Source of the DNA: Rhodanobacter thiooxydans
Lineage (GTDB): Bacteria; Pseudomonadota; Gammaproteobacteria; Xanthomonadales; Rhodanobacteraceae
NCBI RefSeq assembly: GCF_021545845.1
Contig: NZ_CP088923.1
Coordinates: 1,426,001 to 1,490,000 of the forward strand
Direction: 5' to 3'
DNA length: 64,000 nt
How positions within the stretch are numbered: position 1 is the first letter of the stretch; each line of letters starts with the position of its first letter. A program made the position numbers and the translations under genes. This document shows positions 55,044 to 64,000 of the stretch, piece after piece. Under the pieces are notes generated by a model. That model made no database searches and was not told the DNA's origin. It saw nothing but the letters and a program-made list of their open reading frames with translations.

Positions 55044-58000
55044 GTGGGGCCGTCGCGCGTGAATGCGTTGTGGCAGCGCCGGCTGCACCGTTTTGTCCGC
55101 GCGTCAGGCTGGGTCGCCGGGGTGCTGGTGATCCTGCTTGCCGTGACGGCGGCGCTGGCCCAACTGCTGCTGCCGCTGCTGGCGCGGCACCCGGACTGGG
55201 TCGCCGCGCAGCTCGGCGCGCGGCTGCAGCGGCCGGTCAGCTTCGTCTCGATGGAAGGGCGCTGGACCGGCTCCGGCCCGGTGTTCGTGATGCACGGGGT
55301 GAGCGTCGGCGCGGCCGCCGGCGAGAGCGGTACTGCGTTGCAGCTGCCCGAGGCCAAGCTGCAGTTCGATTTCGGCGGCTGGCTGCTGCCGTCGCGGCAC
55401 CTGCTCAACCTGCACGTGCGTGGCCTGCAACTGGACCTGCTGCGCGACGCCAGCGGCTGGCACGTCAACGGCATCGGCATGGCCGGCGGCAGCGCACGGC
55501 AGCCGCTGTCGGCAGGCCGACTGTCGGCCGATCTGTGGCTGGAGGATCTGCGCGTGGTGGTCACCGACGCCACCCTGGGCGAGCACTACACGCTGCTGTC
55601 GAAACAGCTGCGGCTGAGCCACCAGGGTAGCCAGATCCGCTTCGGCGGCGTGCTGCGGCGCGACGGGGTGAACGCCGCGCTGCGCACGACCGGTCGCTTC
55701 CGCGACGACGGCAGTGCGGGCCAGGTGTGGGTCAGCGTGGACGGTGCCGACCTGAATCCGCTGCTGGAGGGCGTCGACCTGGGCGGCTACACGATCGAGC
55801 ACGGGCGTGGCCAGTTGCGCGCCTGGCTCGACTGGCGCAACGGCCAGGTCAGCCGCAGCCTGACCCGCTTCGACCTGGACACGCTGGCGGTGACCGCGCC
55901 CGCCGGCGGCAAGGCCAGCGTGGCCTCGCTGCACGGGCTGGCCGGCGTGAGTCGCGTCGACGACGGCTACGACGTGCGTTGGGCCGGCGACGACGGCAGC
56001 GCGCTGGCGCTGAACCTGCACCAGCCCGGCAGCGACAACGCCAGCGCGGACCTCGCTGCGCGCAAGCTGCAGCTGGCGCCGCTGCTGCCGTGGCTGGCGC
56101 TGAAGCCGGCGCTGTCGCCAGCGCTGGCGCAGTGGCTGGGCAGCGGCCACCCGCGCGGCGTGCTGGACCAGCTCGCGCTGCACTGGAACCAGGCGCAGGG
56201 CCTGCGTTCGGTCGAGCTGACGTTCAGCAGTCTGGGCATCGATCCGGTCGGCAAGCTGCCGGGGGTGAGCAGCCTGCGCGGCAAGCTGCGCGGCGACGCC
56301 GAAGCGCTGTCGCTGGAGCTGCCCGCCCAAGCCACCACGCTGGCCTTCCCGCACACCTTCCGCCAGCCGTTCGTGCTGTCGAACCTGGCCGGCACGCTGG
56401 CGTTCTGGCCGCAGGACGGCGACTGGCATATCGGCGTCGACGCGCTGGATTTTACCGGCGCCGGCTATGCCGGCCAGGCCCGCGGCGAACTGGTGCTGCC
56501 GGCGCAGGGCGGCGCCCCGTTCATGGAGCTGTACGCGAAGCTGGCACATGCCGACGTGGCTGCCGCCAAGCTGTTCTGGCCGATCGACTCGATGTCGCCC
56601 GGCACCGTCGCCTGGCTCGACCGCGCCCTGGTGGCCGGTCGCCTCGACCAGGCCGACGTGCTGTTGCGCGGCGACCTGCACGATTGGCCGTTCCGGCACA
56701 ACGAGGGCCGCTTCGAGGCGCGCGCGGTGATCAGCGACCTCACCCTCGACTACGGCAAGAGCTGGCCGCGCGCCGAAGGCGTCAGCGCGGTGGCCAACTT
56801 CATCGACAACGGCATGCTGGTGGAAGCCGACGACGGCCACGCGCTGGGCGTGAAGGCGGAGCGTGCGGTCGCGCTGATTCCGGACTTCGGCGAGGCTCTG
56901 CTCGACCTCAACGTGCAGGGCAATGGCAGCGGCGCCAGTCTGATGGAGTTCGTGCGCAGGAGCCCGATCGGCAATCGCGAAGCCGACACCCTGGCCAAGC
57001 TGAAGCTGGGCGGCAGCGGCACGTTCGGCTTCCATCTGGCGCTGCCGCTGCGCGAGGGCCTCGGCGAGCCGCGGCTGGACGGCGTGGCGCGGCTGAAGGA
57101 CGCCGACCTCAGCGCGCCGGAATGGAAACTCCAGCTGGACAAGCTCAATGGCCCGCTCAGTTTCGACCTGCACGGCATGCGCGCCGGCCCGCTGGATGCC
57201 GGCTTCCGCGGCCAGCCGTCGACCCTGCAGCTGGCGGTTGCCGGAGCCAACAGCGACCCGGTTACCGTGCTGTCGGCGCAGTTGCGCGGCAGCTACCGGC
57301 TGGCCGAACTGGTGCAGGATTACCCGTCGCTGAACTGGATCGGCAAGCTGGGTAACGGCCGCAGCACGTTCGACGTCGGCTTCGCCATTGCGCACGTGCC
57401 GGGCCGCGATGCACTGGCGCAAACCCTCAGTGTCGACTCGGCGCTGGACGGTATCGCGCTGGAGCTGCCCGCGCCGCTGCACAAACCGGCTGAGGCCCGC
57501 CTGCCGCTGCACCTGTCGATGAACCTGCCGATCGAAGGCAGCGAGCTGCGCCTCGGCCTGGGCGAGGCCATGCGCGGCTACCTGCGCCTGGCCGACGGGC
57601 AGCGCCCGCTGGCCGGCAGCCTCGCGTTCGGCAACCAGATGCCCACCGAGCTGCCGCCGCGCGACCTGCGCATCCGCGGCCATGCCGGCCGGCTCGACGT
57701 CACCGGCTGGGTGCAGTACGTGGCGACCGGCAGCGGCGGCGGGCCGGGGCTGGAGAGTCTCGACGTCAGCACCGACCGGGCCGAGTGGTTCGGCCGCGAT
57801 CTGGGGGCGCTGAAACTGCACGCCACGCCGCAGCCGGACCAGCTCAGCGTGGACGTGGACGGCCCGGCGATGCTCGGCAACTACAGCGTGCCGACCAGGG
57901 AGCTGGACAAGCGCGGCGTCACCGCGCGGCTGAAGCGGCTGTACTGGCCGAAGGACCCCGGCACCGAAGCCGCCAGCCATCCACCCCAATCCGTTGCCGG

Positions 58001-58997
58001 CGCCGCGCCGCCGGCCGCTGCGACACCGCCGCTGCCGGCTTCCGACCCGGCCAACACCGGGATCAACCCGGCCGCGCTGCCGCCGTTCCACGGGTGGGTG
58101 GGCGACCTGCGCATGGGCGACGCCAGGCTCGGCGAGGCGCGCCTGGAAACTTGGCCGACCGCCGAAGGCATGCACATCGAGCAGTTGCGCGCACTGTCCA
58201 GCCGCGTGCAGATCACCGGCAGCGGCGACTGGAACGGCAACGCCAGCAACAGCCGCACGCAGATGAAGATCAGCTTCGCCGCCGAGGATCTCGGCGCGAT
58301 GCTCGGCGCGCTCGGTTTCGACGGGCTGGTCAACGGCGGCAAGACGCGCGACCAGCTCGACGCCAGCTGGCCCGGCGCGCCCAGCGGGTTGTCGCTGGCC
58401 ACCATGGACGGCACCCTCAGCATCCAGGTCAACGACGGCCGCATCCCCGAGGCGGCGTCACCCGGCGTGGGGCGACTGCTCGGGCTGGTCTCGCTGACCG
58501 AGCTGCCGCGCCGGCTCACCCTGGATTTCGGCGACGTGTTCGGCAAGGGTCTGGCGTTCGACTCGATCAGCGGTGACTTCAGGCTGGCCAACGGCAACGC
58601 CGTCACCGACAACCTGTCGATCATCGGCCCGGCCGCCAGCATCAGCGTCAACGGCCGCACCGGCCTGCGCGCGCGCGACTACGACCAGCAGATGGTGGTG
58701 GTGCCGCGCGTCGGCAACAGCCTGCCGCTGGTCGGCGCGGTGGTCGGCGGCCCGGTCGGCGCGGCGGCCGGCTTCGCCGTGCAGGGCATCCTCGGCCGCG
58801 GCCTCAACCAGGCCGCCAGCGCGCGCTACCGCATCACCGGCAGCTGGGACAACCCGGTGATCATCCTGGTCGAGAAGCGCGGCAGCACGGCCCCGGCGCC
58901 GGCCACGCCGCCGCTGTTGCCCGGCGCCAAGCCGGCGCCGACGGTGGTCGCACCGTTGCCCGAAGCGCATCCAGCCGCCGCGACCTCGTCGCCGTAA
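55044..58997 (+). CDS. yhdP: YhdP-family AsmA-like envelope protein
   Basis: A very large (1317-residue) protein of the YhdP/TIGR02099 family; AsmA-like proteins bridge inner and outer membrane and move phospholipids outward. One N-terminal membrane helix (about 21-43) is followed by a long beta-rich periplasmic part, with a C-terminal DUF3971/AsmA-like region (about 1150-1290) ending in a Pro/Ala-rich tail. Start is GTG 55044; GTG 55059 is an alternative. It starts 21 bases after rng, as in other proteobacteria. Confidence 0.88.
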   Translation: MGPSRVNALWQRRLHRFVRASGWVAGVLVILLAVTAALAQLLLPLLARHPDWVAAQLGARLQRPVSFVSMEGRWTGSGPVFVMHGVSVGAAAGESGTALQLPEAKLQFDFGGWLLPSRHLLNLHVRGLQLDLLRDASGWHVNGIGMAGGSARQPLSAGRLSADLWLEDLRVVVTDATLGEHYTLLSKQLRLSHQGSQIRFGGVLRRDGVNAALRTTGRFRDDGSAGQVWVSVDGADLNPLLEGVDLGGYTIEHGRGQLRAWLDWRNGQVSRSLTRFDLDTLAVTAPAGGKASVASLHGLAGVSRVDDGYDVRWAGDDGSALALNLHQPGSDNASADLAARKLQLAPLLPWLALKPALSPALAQWLGSGHPRGVLDQLALHWNQAQGLRSVELTFSSLGIDPVGKLPGVSSLRGKLRGDAEALSLELPAQATTLAFPHTFRQPFVLSNLAGTLAFWPQDGDWHIGVDALDFTGAGYAGQARGELVLPAQGGAPFMELYAKLAHADVAAAKLFWPIDSMSPGTVAWLDRALVAGRLDQADVLLRGDLHDWPFRHNEGRFEARAVISDLTLDYGKSWPRAEGVSAVANFIDNGMLVEADDGHALGVKAERAVALIPDFGEALLDLNVQGNGSGASLMEFVRRSPIGNREADTLAKLKLGGSGTFGFHLALPLREGLGEPRLDGVARLKDADLSAPEWKLQLDKLNGPLSFDLHGMRAGPLDAGFRGQPSTLQLAVAGANSDPVTVLSAQLRGSYRLAELVQDYPSLNWIGKLGNGRSTFDVGFAIAHVPGRDALAQTLSVDSALDGIALELPAPLHKPAEARLPLHLSMNLPIEGSELRLGLGEAMRGYLRLADGQRPLAGSLAFGNQMPTELPPRDLRIRGHAGRLDVTGWVQYVATGSGGGPGLESLDVSTDRAEWFGRDLGALKLHATPQPDQLSVDVDGPAMLGNYSVPTRELDKRGVTARLKRLYWPKDPGTEAASHPPQSVAGAAPPAAATPPLPASDPANTGINPAALPPFHGWVGDLRMGDARLGEARLETWPTAEGMHIEQLRALSSRVQITGSGDWNGNASNSRTQMKISFAAEDLGAMLGALGFDGLVNGGKTRDQLDASWPGAPSGLSLATMDGTLSIQVNDGRIPEAASPGVGRLLGLVSLTELPRRLTLDFGDVFGKGLAFDSISGDFRLANGNAVTDNLSIIGPAASISVNGRTGLRARDYDQQMVVVPRVGNSLPLVGAVVGGPVGAAAGFAVQGILGRGLNQAASARYRITGSWDNPVIILVEKRGSTAPAPATPPLLPGAKPAPTVVAPLPEAHPAAATSSP

Positions 58998-59064
58998 AGA
59001 CGACGTCCCGCGCGTCCGCCTGGCCGCTGGTGTCGCGTGGCACATGGCGCGGGCGCATGGCAGT

Positions 59065-59715
59065 TCAGTACACGCGGAAGCTGCGGCCGGCCGGGGTTGG
59101 CAGGTAACTGCTCTCGCCGACCCGGCGGCCATGGGCGATCAGCCCGGCTTCCGCGCGGCGGGCCTGCAGCCAGTCGGCGCGGTCGAAGCGGAACTGGCCG
59201 ACCGCGCAGCCGCGCAACTCCGCTTCGATCGCACGCAGGCGGCAAAAGTCGAGGTAGCTGTCCACCTCGCCGGCCAGATGCGGCCAGGCGGCATCGACCA
59301 GGATGGCGTCGTCCAGTTGCCTGACCGGCGGCAGGCTGCCAGGGATCAGCGCGTGTTGGCCGTGCACGTAGTCCACCACCACACGGGCCGGGGCGATCAC
59401 CTCGCCGAGCGGCTGCCAGGTGGCGTCGCTGAGCATCTGTTCGACGGTGCCAGCCAGCTGCAGCCGTTGCTGGATGCTTGCGGGGCGGGTCGGCGAGGGC
59501 TGGCCGGCCAGCTCGCGCGAGGCCGTGGCCAACTGGTCAGGGTCCAGCGGGAAATGCCGCAGCCGGGCCAGCAACTGGTTGAAATGAGCCAGGGCCTCGG
59601 CCCCGATCAGGAAATCGCCCAGGTGGCGACGGCGGGTCGGGTGGTGCAGGCTGGCCCAGGCGGGTGACTGCAGGGCGGCGGGCAGCGGAGCAAGGGTGGC
59701 AAGCTGGGCGTTCAT
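59065..59715 (-). CDS. Hypothetical protein, possible DUF1232-like
   Basis: A 216-residue soluble-looking protein without signal peptide. Residues about 110-155 (VHGQHALIPGSLPPVRQLDD) resemble the short DUF1232/YkvA hairpin IPDFIPxLGxLDD, but weakly. No enzyme motif is recognised. It is convergent with yhdP (67-bp gap) and divergent from the regulator gene at 59885, so it might be a regulatory target of that gene. Confidence 0.6.
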   Translation of the reverse strand: MNAQLATLAPLPAALQSPAWASLHHPTRRRHLGDFLIGAEALAHFNQLLARLRHFPLDPDQLATASRELAGQPSPTRPASIQQRLQLAGTVEQMLSDATWQPLGEVIAPARVVVDYVHGQHALIPGSLPPVRQLDDAILVDAAWPHLAGEVDSYLDFCRLRAIEAELRGCAVGQFRFDRADWLQARRAEAGLIAHGRRVGESSYLPTPAGRSFRVY

Positions 59716-59847
59716 GGTGTGGCCTCCGGACGGGTTGATGCGCCACGACTTGCGGCGCGGTGGAGAGGCTCCACCCCACGGCGTTTTGAGTCATGATGGA
59801 AAGGCTGGGCTTGCATGAGCGAACGCTGAGGTTTGTGTGATCGTCTG

Positions 59848-59872
59848 AGAACCTGTTCGTCGAACGGGTTCT
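59848..59872 (+). promoter_or_regulatory. 25-bp near-perfect palindrome before the regulator gene
   Basis: AGAACCTGTTCG (59848-59859), a T, then CGAACGGGTTCT (59861-59872): a 12-bp half-site with one mismatch (G-T if RNA). It ends one base before the GAGGG ribosome-binding site (59873-59877) of the regulator. It could be an operator for autoregulation or an RNA hairpin controlling translation. Both roles are inferences. Confidence 0.6.
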
Positions 59873-59884
59873 GAGGGCTTTCCC

Positions 59885-62140
59885 ATGGAGCGGACGGAAT
59901 CGGGCGCGCGCAACGGGGGGGCTGCGCCTTATCGCTTCGGCGACATCGTGGTCGATCCGGCCGCGCACACCCTGTTGCGGGCCGGCGTTCCGCAGCCGGT
60001 GGAGCCGAAAGCCTACGCAGTGCTGCTGGCGCTGCTGCAGCGCCCCGGCGAACTGATCGGCCGCGACGACCTGCTCGACCGGGTCTGGGGCCACCGCCAC
60101 GTCACGCCGGGCGTGCTGACCCGCGTCATCGCCCAGCTGCGCCATGCGCTGGACGAGGATCCCCAGCAGCCGCGCTACATCCAGACACGGCATGCCCTGG
60201 GCTACAGCTTCATCGGGCAACTGGAGGACATCACGGGCGCCGCCGTGGCAGTGGCGTCTGAGGAGGGCGGCGAAACGCCAGCCGCCGTCGTGCCGCCACC
60301 GGCCGAGGCAGCCGTCGAACTTGCGCCAGCACGGGCCCCCGTGGCGCCGCAAGCAACGCTGCCGGTGTGGAGCGTCGAGGAGCCGGTCGCACCTGTCCGC
60401 GCGAGTCTGGGACACTGGTCGGCACTGGGCGCCATCGCCTTGCTGGCGGGATTGGCGGCATGGCTGCTGATCCAGCGGCACGCACCACCACCCGGGTCGG
60501 TCGCGGCTTCGGTGGCGGTGCTGCCGTTCGTCAACCTCAGCGGCAGCCGTAGCGACGACTATTTCGCCGAAGGGCTGGCCGAGGAAATGCGCGACGCGCT
60601 GGCCGGCGTGAAAGGCCTGAAGGTGGTCGCCTCGGTGTCGCCTGCCACCAGCAAGGATGTTGCCGACGCCAGGGCGCTGGGTACCCGGCTGGGCGTGGCC
60701 TCGATCCTCAGCGCCAGCGTGCGCCGCGAAGGCGCGCGCCTGCGCATCACCGCGCGGCTGACCGACACCGGCACCGGTTTCACTCTGTGGAGCCACACCT
60801 ACGACCGCGAGCTTGCCGACGTCTTCGACACCCAGAGCGACATCGCCGAAGAGGTGGTGCATGCATTGTTGGGCGCGATCCCGGGCGAGGATAGCGCGCT
60901 ATCGAAACGCCTGGCCGCCACCCGCAGCGAGGCGGCCTTCGACACTTACCTGCAGGGCATGCAACTGCTGCGGCACCCCGATCAGCCGGATGCCGCCGAC
61001 CAGGCGATCGTGCACTTCGGCCAGGCCCTGAAGCAGGACAGCGGGTTCGCCAGGGCACAGGCGGGCATCTGCCACGCCGAGACCCGGCGCTTCCAGAGCC
61101 AGCGCAGCCCGACTGCGCTGGACAACGCCAAGGCGGCCTGCCAGCAGGCCGAGCAGATGGATCCGGGCGCGCCGGAGGTGGACCAGGCGCTGGGCGACTT
61201 GTACCGCGTCGCCGGTGATCCCGAACGCGCGCTGCAGCACTATCGCAAGAGCGTACAGGCGCCGGACCAGGCCATGTACGCGCACGTGGGCATGGCCAGT
61301 GTCTACGCGGCGCAAGGGCACGGCGACCTTGCCCTGGCGGAATTCCAGCTGGCGCTGAAACTGCGTCCCGACGACGCCTACATCTATGCCTCGATCGGTT
61401 ACCAGCAGTACCTCGACGGCAAGATTCCCCAGGCCGTGGCCTCGTATCGCCGCGCCGTCGAGCTGGACCCGAAGAACGCGGACCGGTGGGGCACGCTGGG
61501 TGCTCTCTACATGGGGGCGGGCAACAACGTGGCCGCGGCGCAGGCGCTGGAGCGCGCCATCGAGATCAGTCCGGCGGCGGACACGCTGACCAACCTCGGC
61601 GAGCTCAGGTACCAGCATGGCGACTATGCCGCCGCGGTGGCGCTGCGGCGCCAGGCCACGACGCTGACCCCCGACGATTTCAGGGCTTGGGGCAACCTGG
61701 GAGAGGCCTTGCGGGCGGACCCGGCGTCGAACCCTGCCGACACACGCAAGGCGTTCGATGCCGCTGCCTCGCGCGCCGAACGCTACCTGCGGGCCAAGCC
61801 CGATGACGCCCAGGCTGTCGCCTTGCTCGGCCTGTACCGGGCGATTCTGGGCGACCCGGCCGAAGCTCGCCAGCTGGCCGTGCGCGCCGAGGCGCTGGGC
61901 GGCCAGCCCGGCGAAGTAGCCCTGTTCAATGCGGAAACCTTTGCCTTGCTGGACGATCCCGCTGCGGCCCGCCAGCGGTTGCAGGCCGCGCGCGCCGCCG
62001 GCATCGCCGAAACCCAGATCTCCAGCAACTACACCTTCCGTCGCCTGGGCCTGTGGTCACCGCCGCCGTCGGCGGGCACGTCCCGGGGCACGGAGCCACC
62101 CGCCCCGCCTTCGAGTGCGGGGCATCCAGCAGGAGGATGA
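59885..62140 (+). CDS. Membrane winged-helix transcriptional regulator with TPR domain
   Basis: A 751-residue CadC-like one-component regulator. Residues about 15-112 form an OmpR/PhoB-type winged helix (FGDIVVDPAAHTLLRAG ... TRVIAQLRHALDED, then YIQTRHALGYSFIG). One membrane helix lies at about 178-197 after a Pro/Ala linker. The outer part has a TolB-like N domain (VAVLPFVNLSGSRSDDYFAE, about 208-310), typical of such regulators, then TPR-like repeats to the C-terminus. The start ATG 59885 has GAGGG seven bases before it. The stop overlaps ATG 62137 of the next ORF. Confidence 0.9.
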   Translation: MERTESGARNGGAAPYRFGDIVVDPAAHTLLRAGVPQPVEPKAYAVLLALLQRPGELIGRDDLLDRVWGHRHVTPGVLTRVIAQLRHALDEDPQQPRYIQTRHALGYSFIGQLEDITGAAVAVASEEGGETPAAVVPPPAEAAVELAPARAPVAPQATLPVWSVEEPVAPVRASLGHWSALGAIALLAGLAAWLLIQRHAPPPGSVAASVAVLPFVNLSGSRSDDYFAEGLAEEMRDALAGVKGLKVVASVSPATSKDVADARALGTRLGVASILSASVRREGARLRITARLTDTGTGFTLWSHTYDRELADVFDTQSDIAEEVVHALLGAIPGEDSALSKRLAATRSEAAFDTYLQGMQLLRHPDQPDAADQAIVHFGQALKQDSGFARAQAGICHAETRRFQSQRSPTALDNAKAACQQAEQMDPGAPEVDQALGDLYRVAGDPERALQHYRKSVQAPDQAMYAHVGMASVYAAQGHGDLALAEFQLALKLRPDDAYIYASIGYQQYLDGKIPQAVASYRRAVELDPKNADRWGTLGALYMGAGNNVAAAQALERAIEISPAADTLTNLGELRYQHGDYAAAVALRRQATTLTPDDFRAWGNLGEALRADPASNPADTRKAFDAAASRAERYLRAKPDDAQAVALLGLYRAILGDPAEARQLAVRAEALGGQPGEVALFNAETFALLDDPAAARQRLQAARAAGIAETQISSNYTFRRLGLWSPPPSAGTSRGTEPPAPPSSAGHPAGG

Positions 62141-62142
62141 TC

Positions 62143-62382
62143 ATGGCAACCAAGCTCAATCGCGAACAAATACGTGCCGCCAGTACCCCCGCCACTGGCA
62201 AGCAGGCCGCCGCACCGCGGCGACGTGAGGCCCGCGAATCCGGGCGGGGAGCCTCCGGGTCCAGAGGCAGAGACGAGCCGACGGTCTATCGTTTCGACCT
62301 TGCCGACATCAGGAGCATCGGTGTCGAGCGCAACTCCCCCCTCTGCCTCGTCATTGTGGTGAACCCGCCAAAGCAGAACTGA
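62143..62382 (+). CDS. Small hypothetical protein, coupled to the regulator
   Basis: A 79-residue ORF with an excellent AGGAGG (62131-62136) six bases before ATG 62143, placed across the stop of the regulator. The N-terminal half is basic and Arg/Ala/Ser-rich (RRREARESGRGASGSRGRDE). The C-terminal half is structured: VYRFDLADIRSIGVERNSP then LCLVIVVNPPKQN. No family recognised. ATG 62137 would add two residues. The strong ribosome-binding site argues for real translation. Confidence 0.65.
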   Translation: MATKLNREQIRAASTPATGKQAAAPRRREARESGRGASGSRGRDEPTVYRFDLADIRSIGVERNSPLCLVIVVNPPKQN

Positions 62383-62539
62383 TCGCCGGGACGAGCCCGC
62401 GGCTCGTGTCCGTTCGCCAACTTGAAGTTCCTGAAGACCCGGCCCCGTTGCCGGGCCTTGGCGGTGCGCGGCAATACCATGCGTTGAAACCGGGCGGTAT
62501 GCCACCATTACAGGTTCACCGCATTGCATTGGTTTCTGC

Positions 62540-63979
62540 ATGGATTCCCTGATCACCCTCGCCGAAAGCAAGCTGCTGGCTCCCGGCGGCCTCGCCACCG
62601 GCGACCTCGACCGCGTGTTCGGCCAGCTGATGGGCCCGGCAATCGACGCCGCCGACCTGTACTTCCAGCATTCGCGCAGCGAGTCGTGGACGCTGGAGGA
62701 GGGCATCGTCAAGGACGGCAGCCACTCGATCGAGCAGGGCGTGGGCGTGCGTGCGATCTCCGGCGAGAAGACCGGCTTCGCCTATTCCGACGAGATCGTG
62801 CTGCCGCAGCTGCTGGAAGCGTCGAAGGCCGCGCGCGCGATCGCCCGCGACGGCCAGGGCGCCGGCCAGCCGCTGGCGCTGCATGGTGCGCGCGCGCTGT
62901 ACCCGGCGATCGACCCGGTCGAGAGCCTGCCCAACCCCGACAAGATCGCGCTGCTGCGTGAGGTGGATGCGTACGCGCGCTCGCGCGACCCGCGCATCAA
63001 ACAGGTCATCGTCAGCCTGGCCGCCACCATCGACACCGTGCTGATCGCGGCCTCCGACGGTACGCTCGCCGCCGACGTGCGTCCGCTGGTGCGCATCAAC
63101 GTGCAGGTGATCGCCGAAGCCAACGGTCGCCGCGAGCAGGGTTATTCCGGCGGCGGTGGCCGCTACGGCTACCGCGAGCTGATCGAGAACGGCCGCGCGC
63201 TGCGCTTCGCCGACGAGGCGGTGCGCCAGGCACTGGTGAACCTGGATTCGGTCGATGCACCCGCCGGCCAGATGACCGTCGTGCTCGGCCCCGGCTGGCC
63301 CGGCGTGCTGCTGCACGAGGCGATCGGCCACGGCCTGGAAGGCGACTTCAACCGCAAGGGCAGCTCCGCGTTCTCCGGCCGCATTGGCCAGCGCGTGGCG
63401 GCGAAGGGCGTCACCATCGTCGACGACGGCACTCTGGCCGGCCGCCGCGGCTCACTCAGCATCGACGACGAAGGCACCCCCACCGAGTGCACCACGCTGA
63501 TCGAGGACGGCATCCTCAAGGGCTACATGCAGGACAAGTTGAACGCCCGCCTGATGGGCATGGCGCCCACCGGCAACGGCCGCCGCGAATCCTTCACCGC
63601 GCTGCCGATGCCGCGCATGACCAACACCTACATGCGCGCTGGCCAGCACGACCCGGCCGAGATCATCCGCTCGGTGAAGAAGGGCCTGTATGCACCGAAC
63701 TTCGGCGGTGGCCAGGTCGACATCACCAACGGCAAGTTCACCTTCTCCGCCAGCGAGGCGTACCTGATCGAGGATGGCAGGATCACCCGGCCGGTGAAGG
63801 GCGCCACATTGATCGGCAGCGGCCCCGACGTGCTCAATCGCGTGTCGATGATCGGCAACGATCTGGCGCTGGATGAAGGTGTGGGCGTGTGCGGCAAGGA
63901 CGGGCAGAGTGTGCCGGTCGGCGTGGGCCAGCCCACGTTGAAGATCGACTCGATGACGGTAGGTGGCACCGCCTCGTAA
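62540..63979 (+). CDS. tldD: Metalloprotease TldD
   Basis: Subunit of the TldD/TldE (PmbA) protease, which degrades unfolded peptides and antitoxins such as CcdA, and matures microcins in some hosts. 479 residues. The zinc-binding motif is [11 protein letters not shown] (His259, Glu260, His264), with a later [20 protein letters not shown] stretch typical of the C-terminal domain. The TldE partner is not in the window; it may lie downstream. Confidence 0.95.
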   Translation: MDSLITLAESKLLAPGGLATGDLDRVFGQLMGPAIDAADLYFQHSRSESWTLEEGIVKDGSHSIEQGVGVRAISGEKTGFAYSDEIVLPQLLEASKAARAIARDGQGAGQPLALHGARALYPAIDPVESLPNPDKIALLREVDAYARSRDPRIKQVIVSLAATIDTVLIAASDGTLAADVRPLVRINVQVIAEANGRREQGYSGGGGRYGYRELIENGRALRFADEAVRQALVNLDSVDAPAGQMTVVLGPGWPGVLLHEAIGHGLEGDFNRKGSSAFSGRIGQRVAAKGVTIVDDGTLAGRRGSLSIDDEGTPTECTTLIEDGILKGYMQDKLNARLMGMAPTGNGRRESFTALPMPRMTNTYMRAGQHDPAEIIRSVKKGLYAPNFGGGQVDITNGKFTFSASEAYLIEDGRITRPVKGATLIGSGPDVLNRVSMIGNDLALDEGVGVCGKDGQSVPVGVGQPTLKIDSMTVGGTAS

Positions 63980-64000
63980 GCTTCGCTCCACGATTAGGTC

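Overview
The window reads as one contiguous, GC-rich (roughly two-thirds G+C) chromosomal segment of a gammaproteobacterium of the Xanthomonadales, most likely the Rhodanobacteraceae (Rhodanobacter/Dyella/Luteibacter type). This is an inference from protein style and gene order: hemA / TPR lipoprotein / lolB / ispE / tRNA-Gln / prs / rplY / pth / ychF, then tRNA-Tyr-Gly-Thr-tuf-tRNA-Trp-secE-nusG-rplKAJL-rpoBC, then the str, S10, spc and alpha operons with no rpmJ after secY. It is mostly core genome; no prophage, insertion sequence, CRISPR array or plasmid gene was seen.

Layout. 1-1038: 3'-truncated hemA on the minus strand. 1123-8717: a plus-strand housekeeping run (TPR lipoprotein, lolB, a GNAT-IspE fusion ORF, tRNA-Gln, prs, rplY, pth, ychF). 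8984-11715 (minus): a two-gene partner-switching unit, SpoIIE-type phosphatase plus STAS protein. 11826-12314: acyl-CoA thioesterase. 12366-14406: tRNA/tuf transcription unit. 14488-27105: secE-nusG and rplKAJL-rpoBC. 27283-46463: rpsL-rpsG-fusA-tuf and the S10, spc and alpha operons. 46641-48544: dsbB and a class II DAHP synthase. 48603-49873 (minus): a broken amidase gene. 49968-52015: two overlapping multi-heme cytochrome c genes. 52152-53376 (minus): a Mug-like glycosylase and an ATP-pyrophosphatase. 53535-58997: rng and a yhdP-like AsmA gene. 59065-62382: a hypothetical gene, a membrane winged-helix/TPR regulator and a small co-transcribed ORF. 62540-63979: tldD.

How it works together. 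Most genes build the gene-expression machinery: RNA polymerase, NusG, translation factors, about thirty ribosomal proteins and five tRNAs. SecE and SecY, lying inside these operons, supply the translocon. Regulation visible in the sequence includes candidate sigma-70 promoters before tRNA-Tyr, rplK, rpsL, rpsJ, rpsH and rpsM, and intrinsic terminator or attenuator hairpins after rplA, rplL, rplQ and inside the S10 leader.

The least ordinary content is non-coding. Two inverted copies of a ~264-bp multi-hairpin repeat (8726-8989 and 15446-15708) each contain the stop codon of the adjacent gene. Four intergenic inverted repeats are built from phased heptads (GGGATTC or GGGAATN type). A family of short hairpins, many with GGA or its complement in the loop, sits in front of ribosomal-protein and tuf genes. 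A degenerate tRNA-Tyr-like sequence precedes the real tRNA-Tyr. The most unusual protein is the GNAT-IspE fusion.
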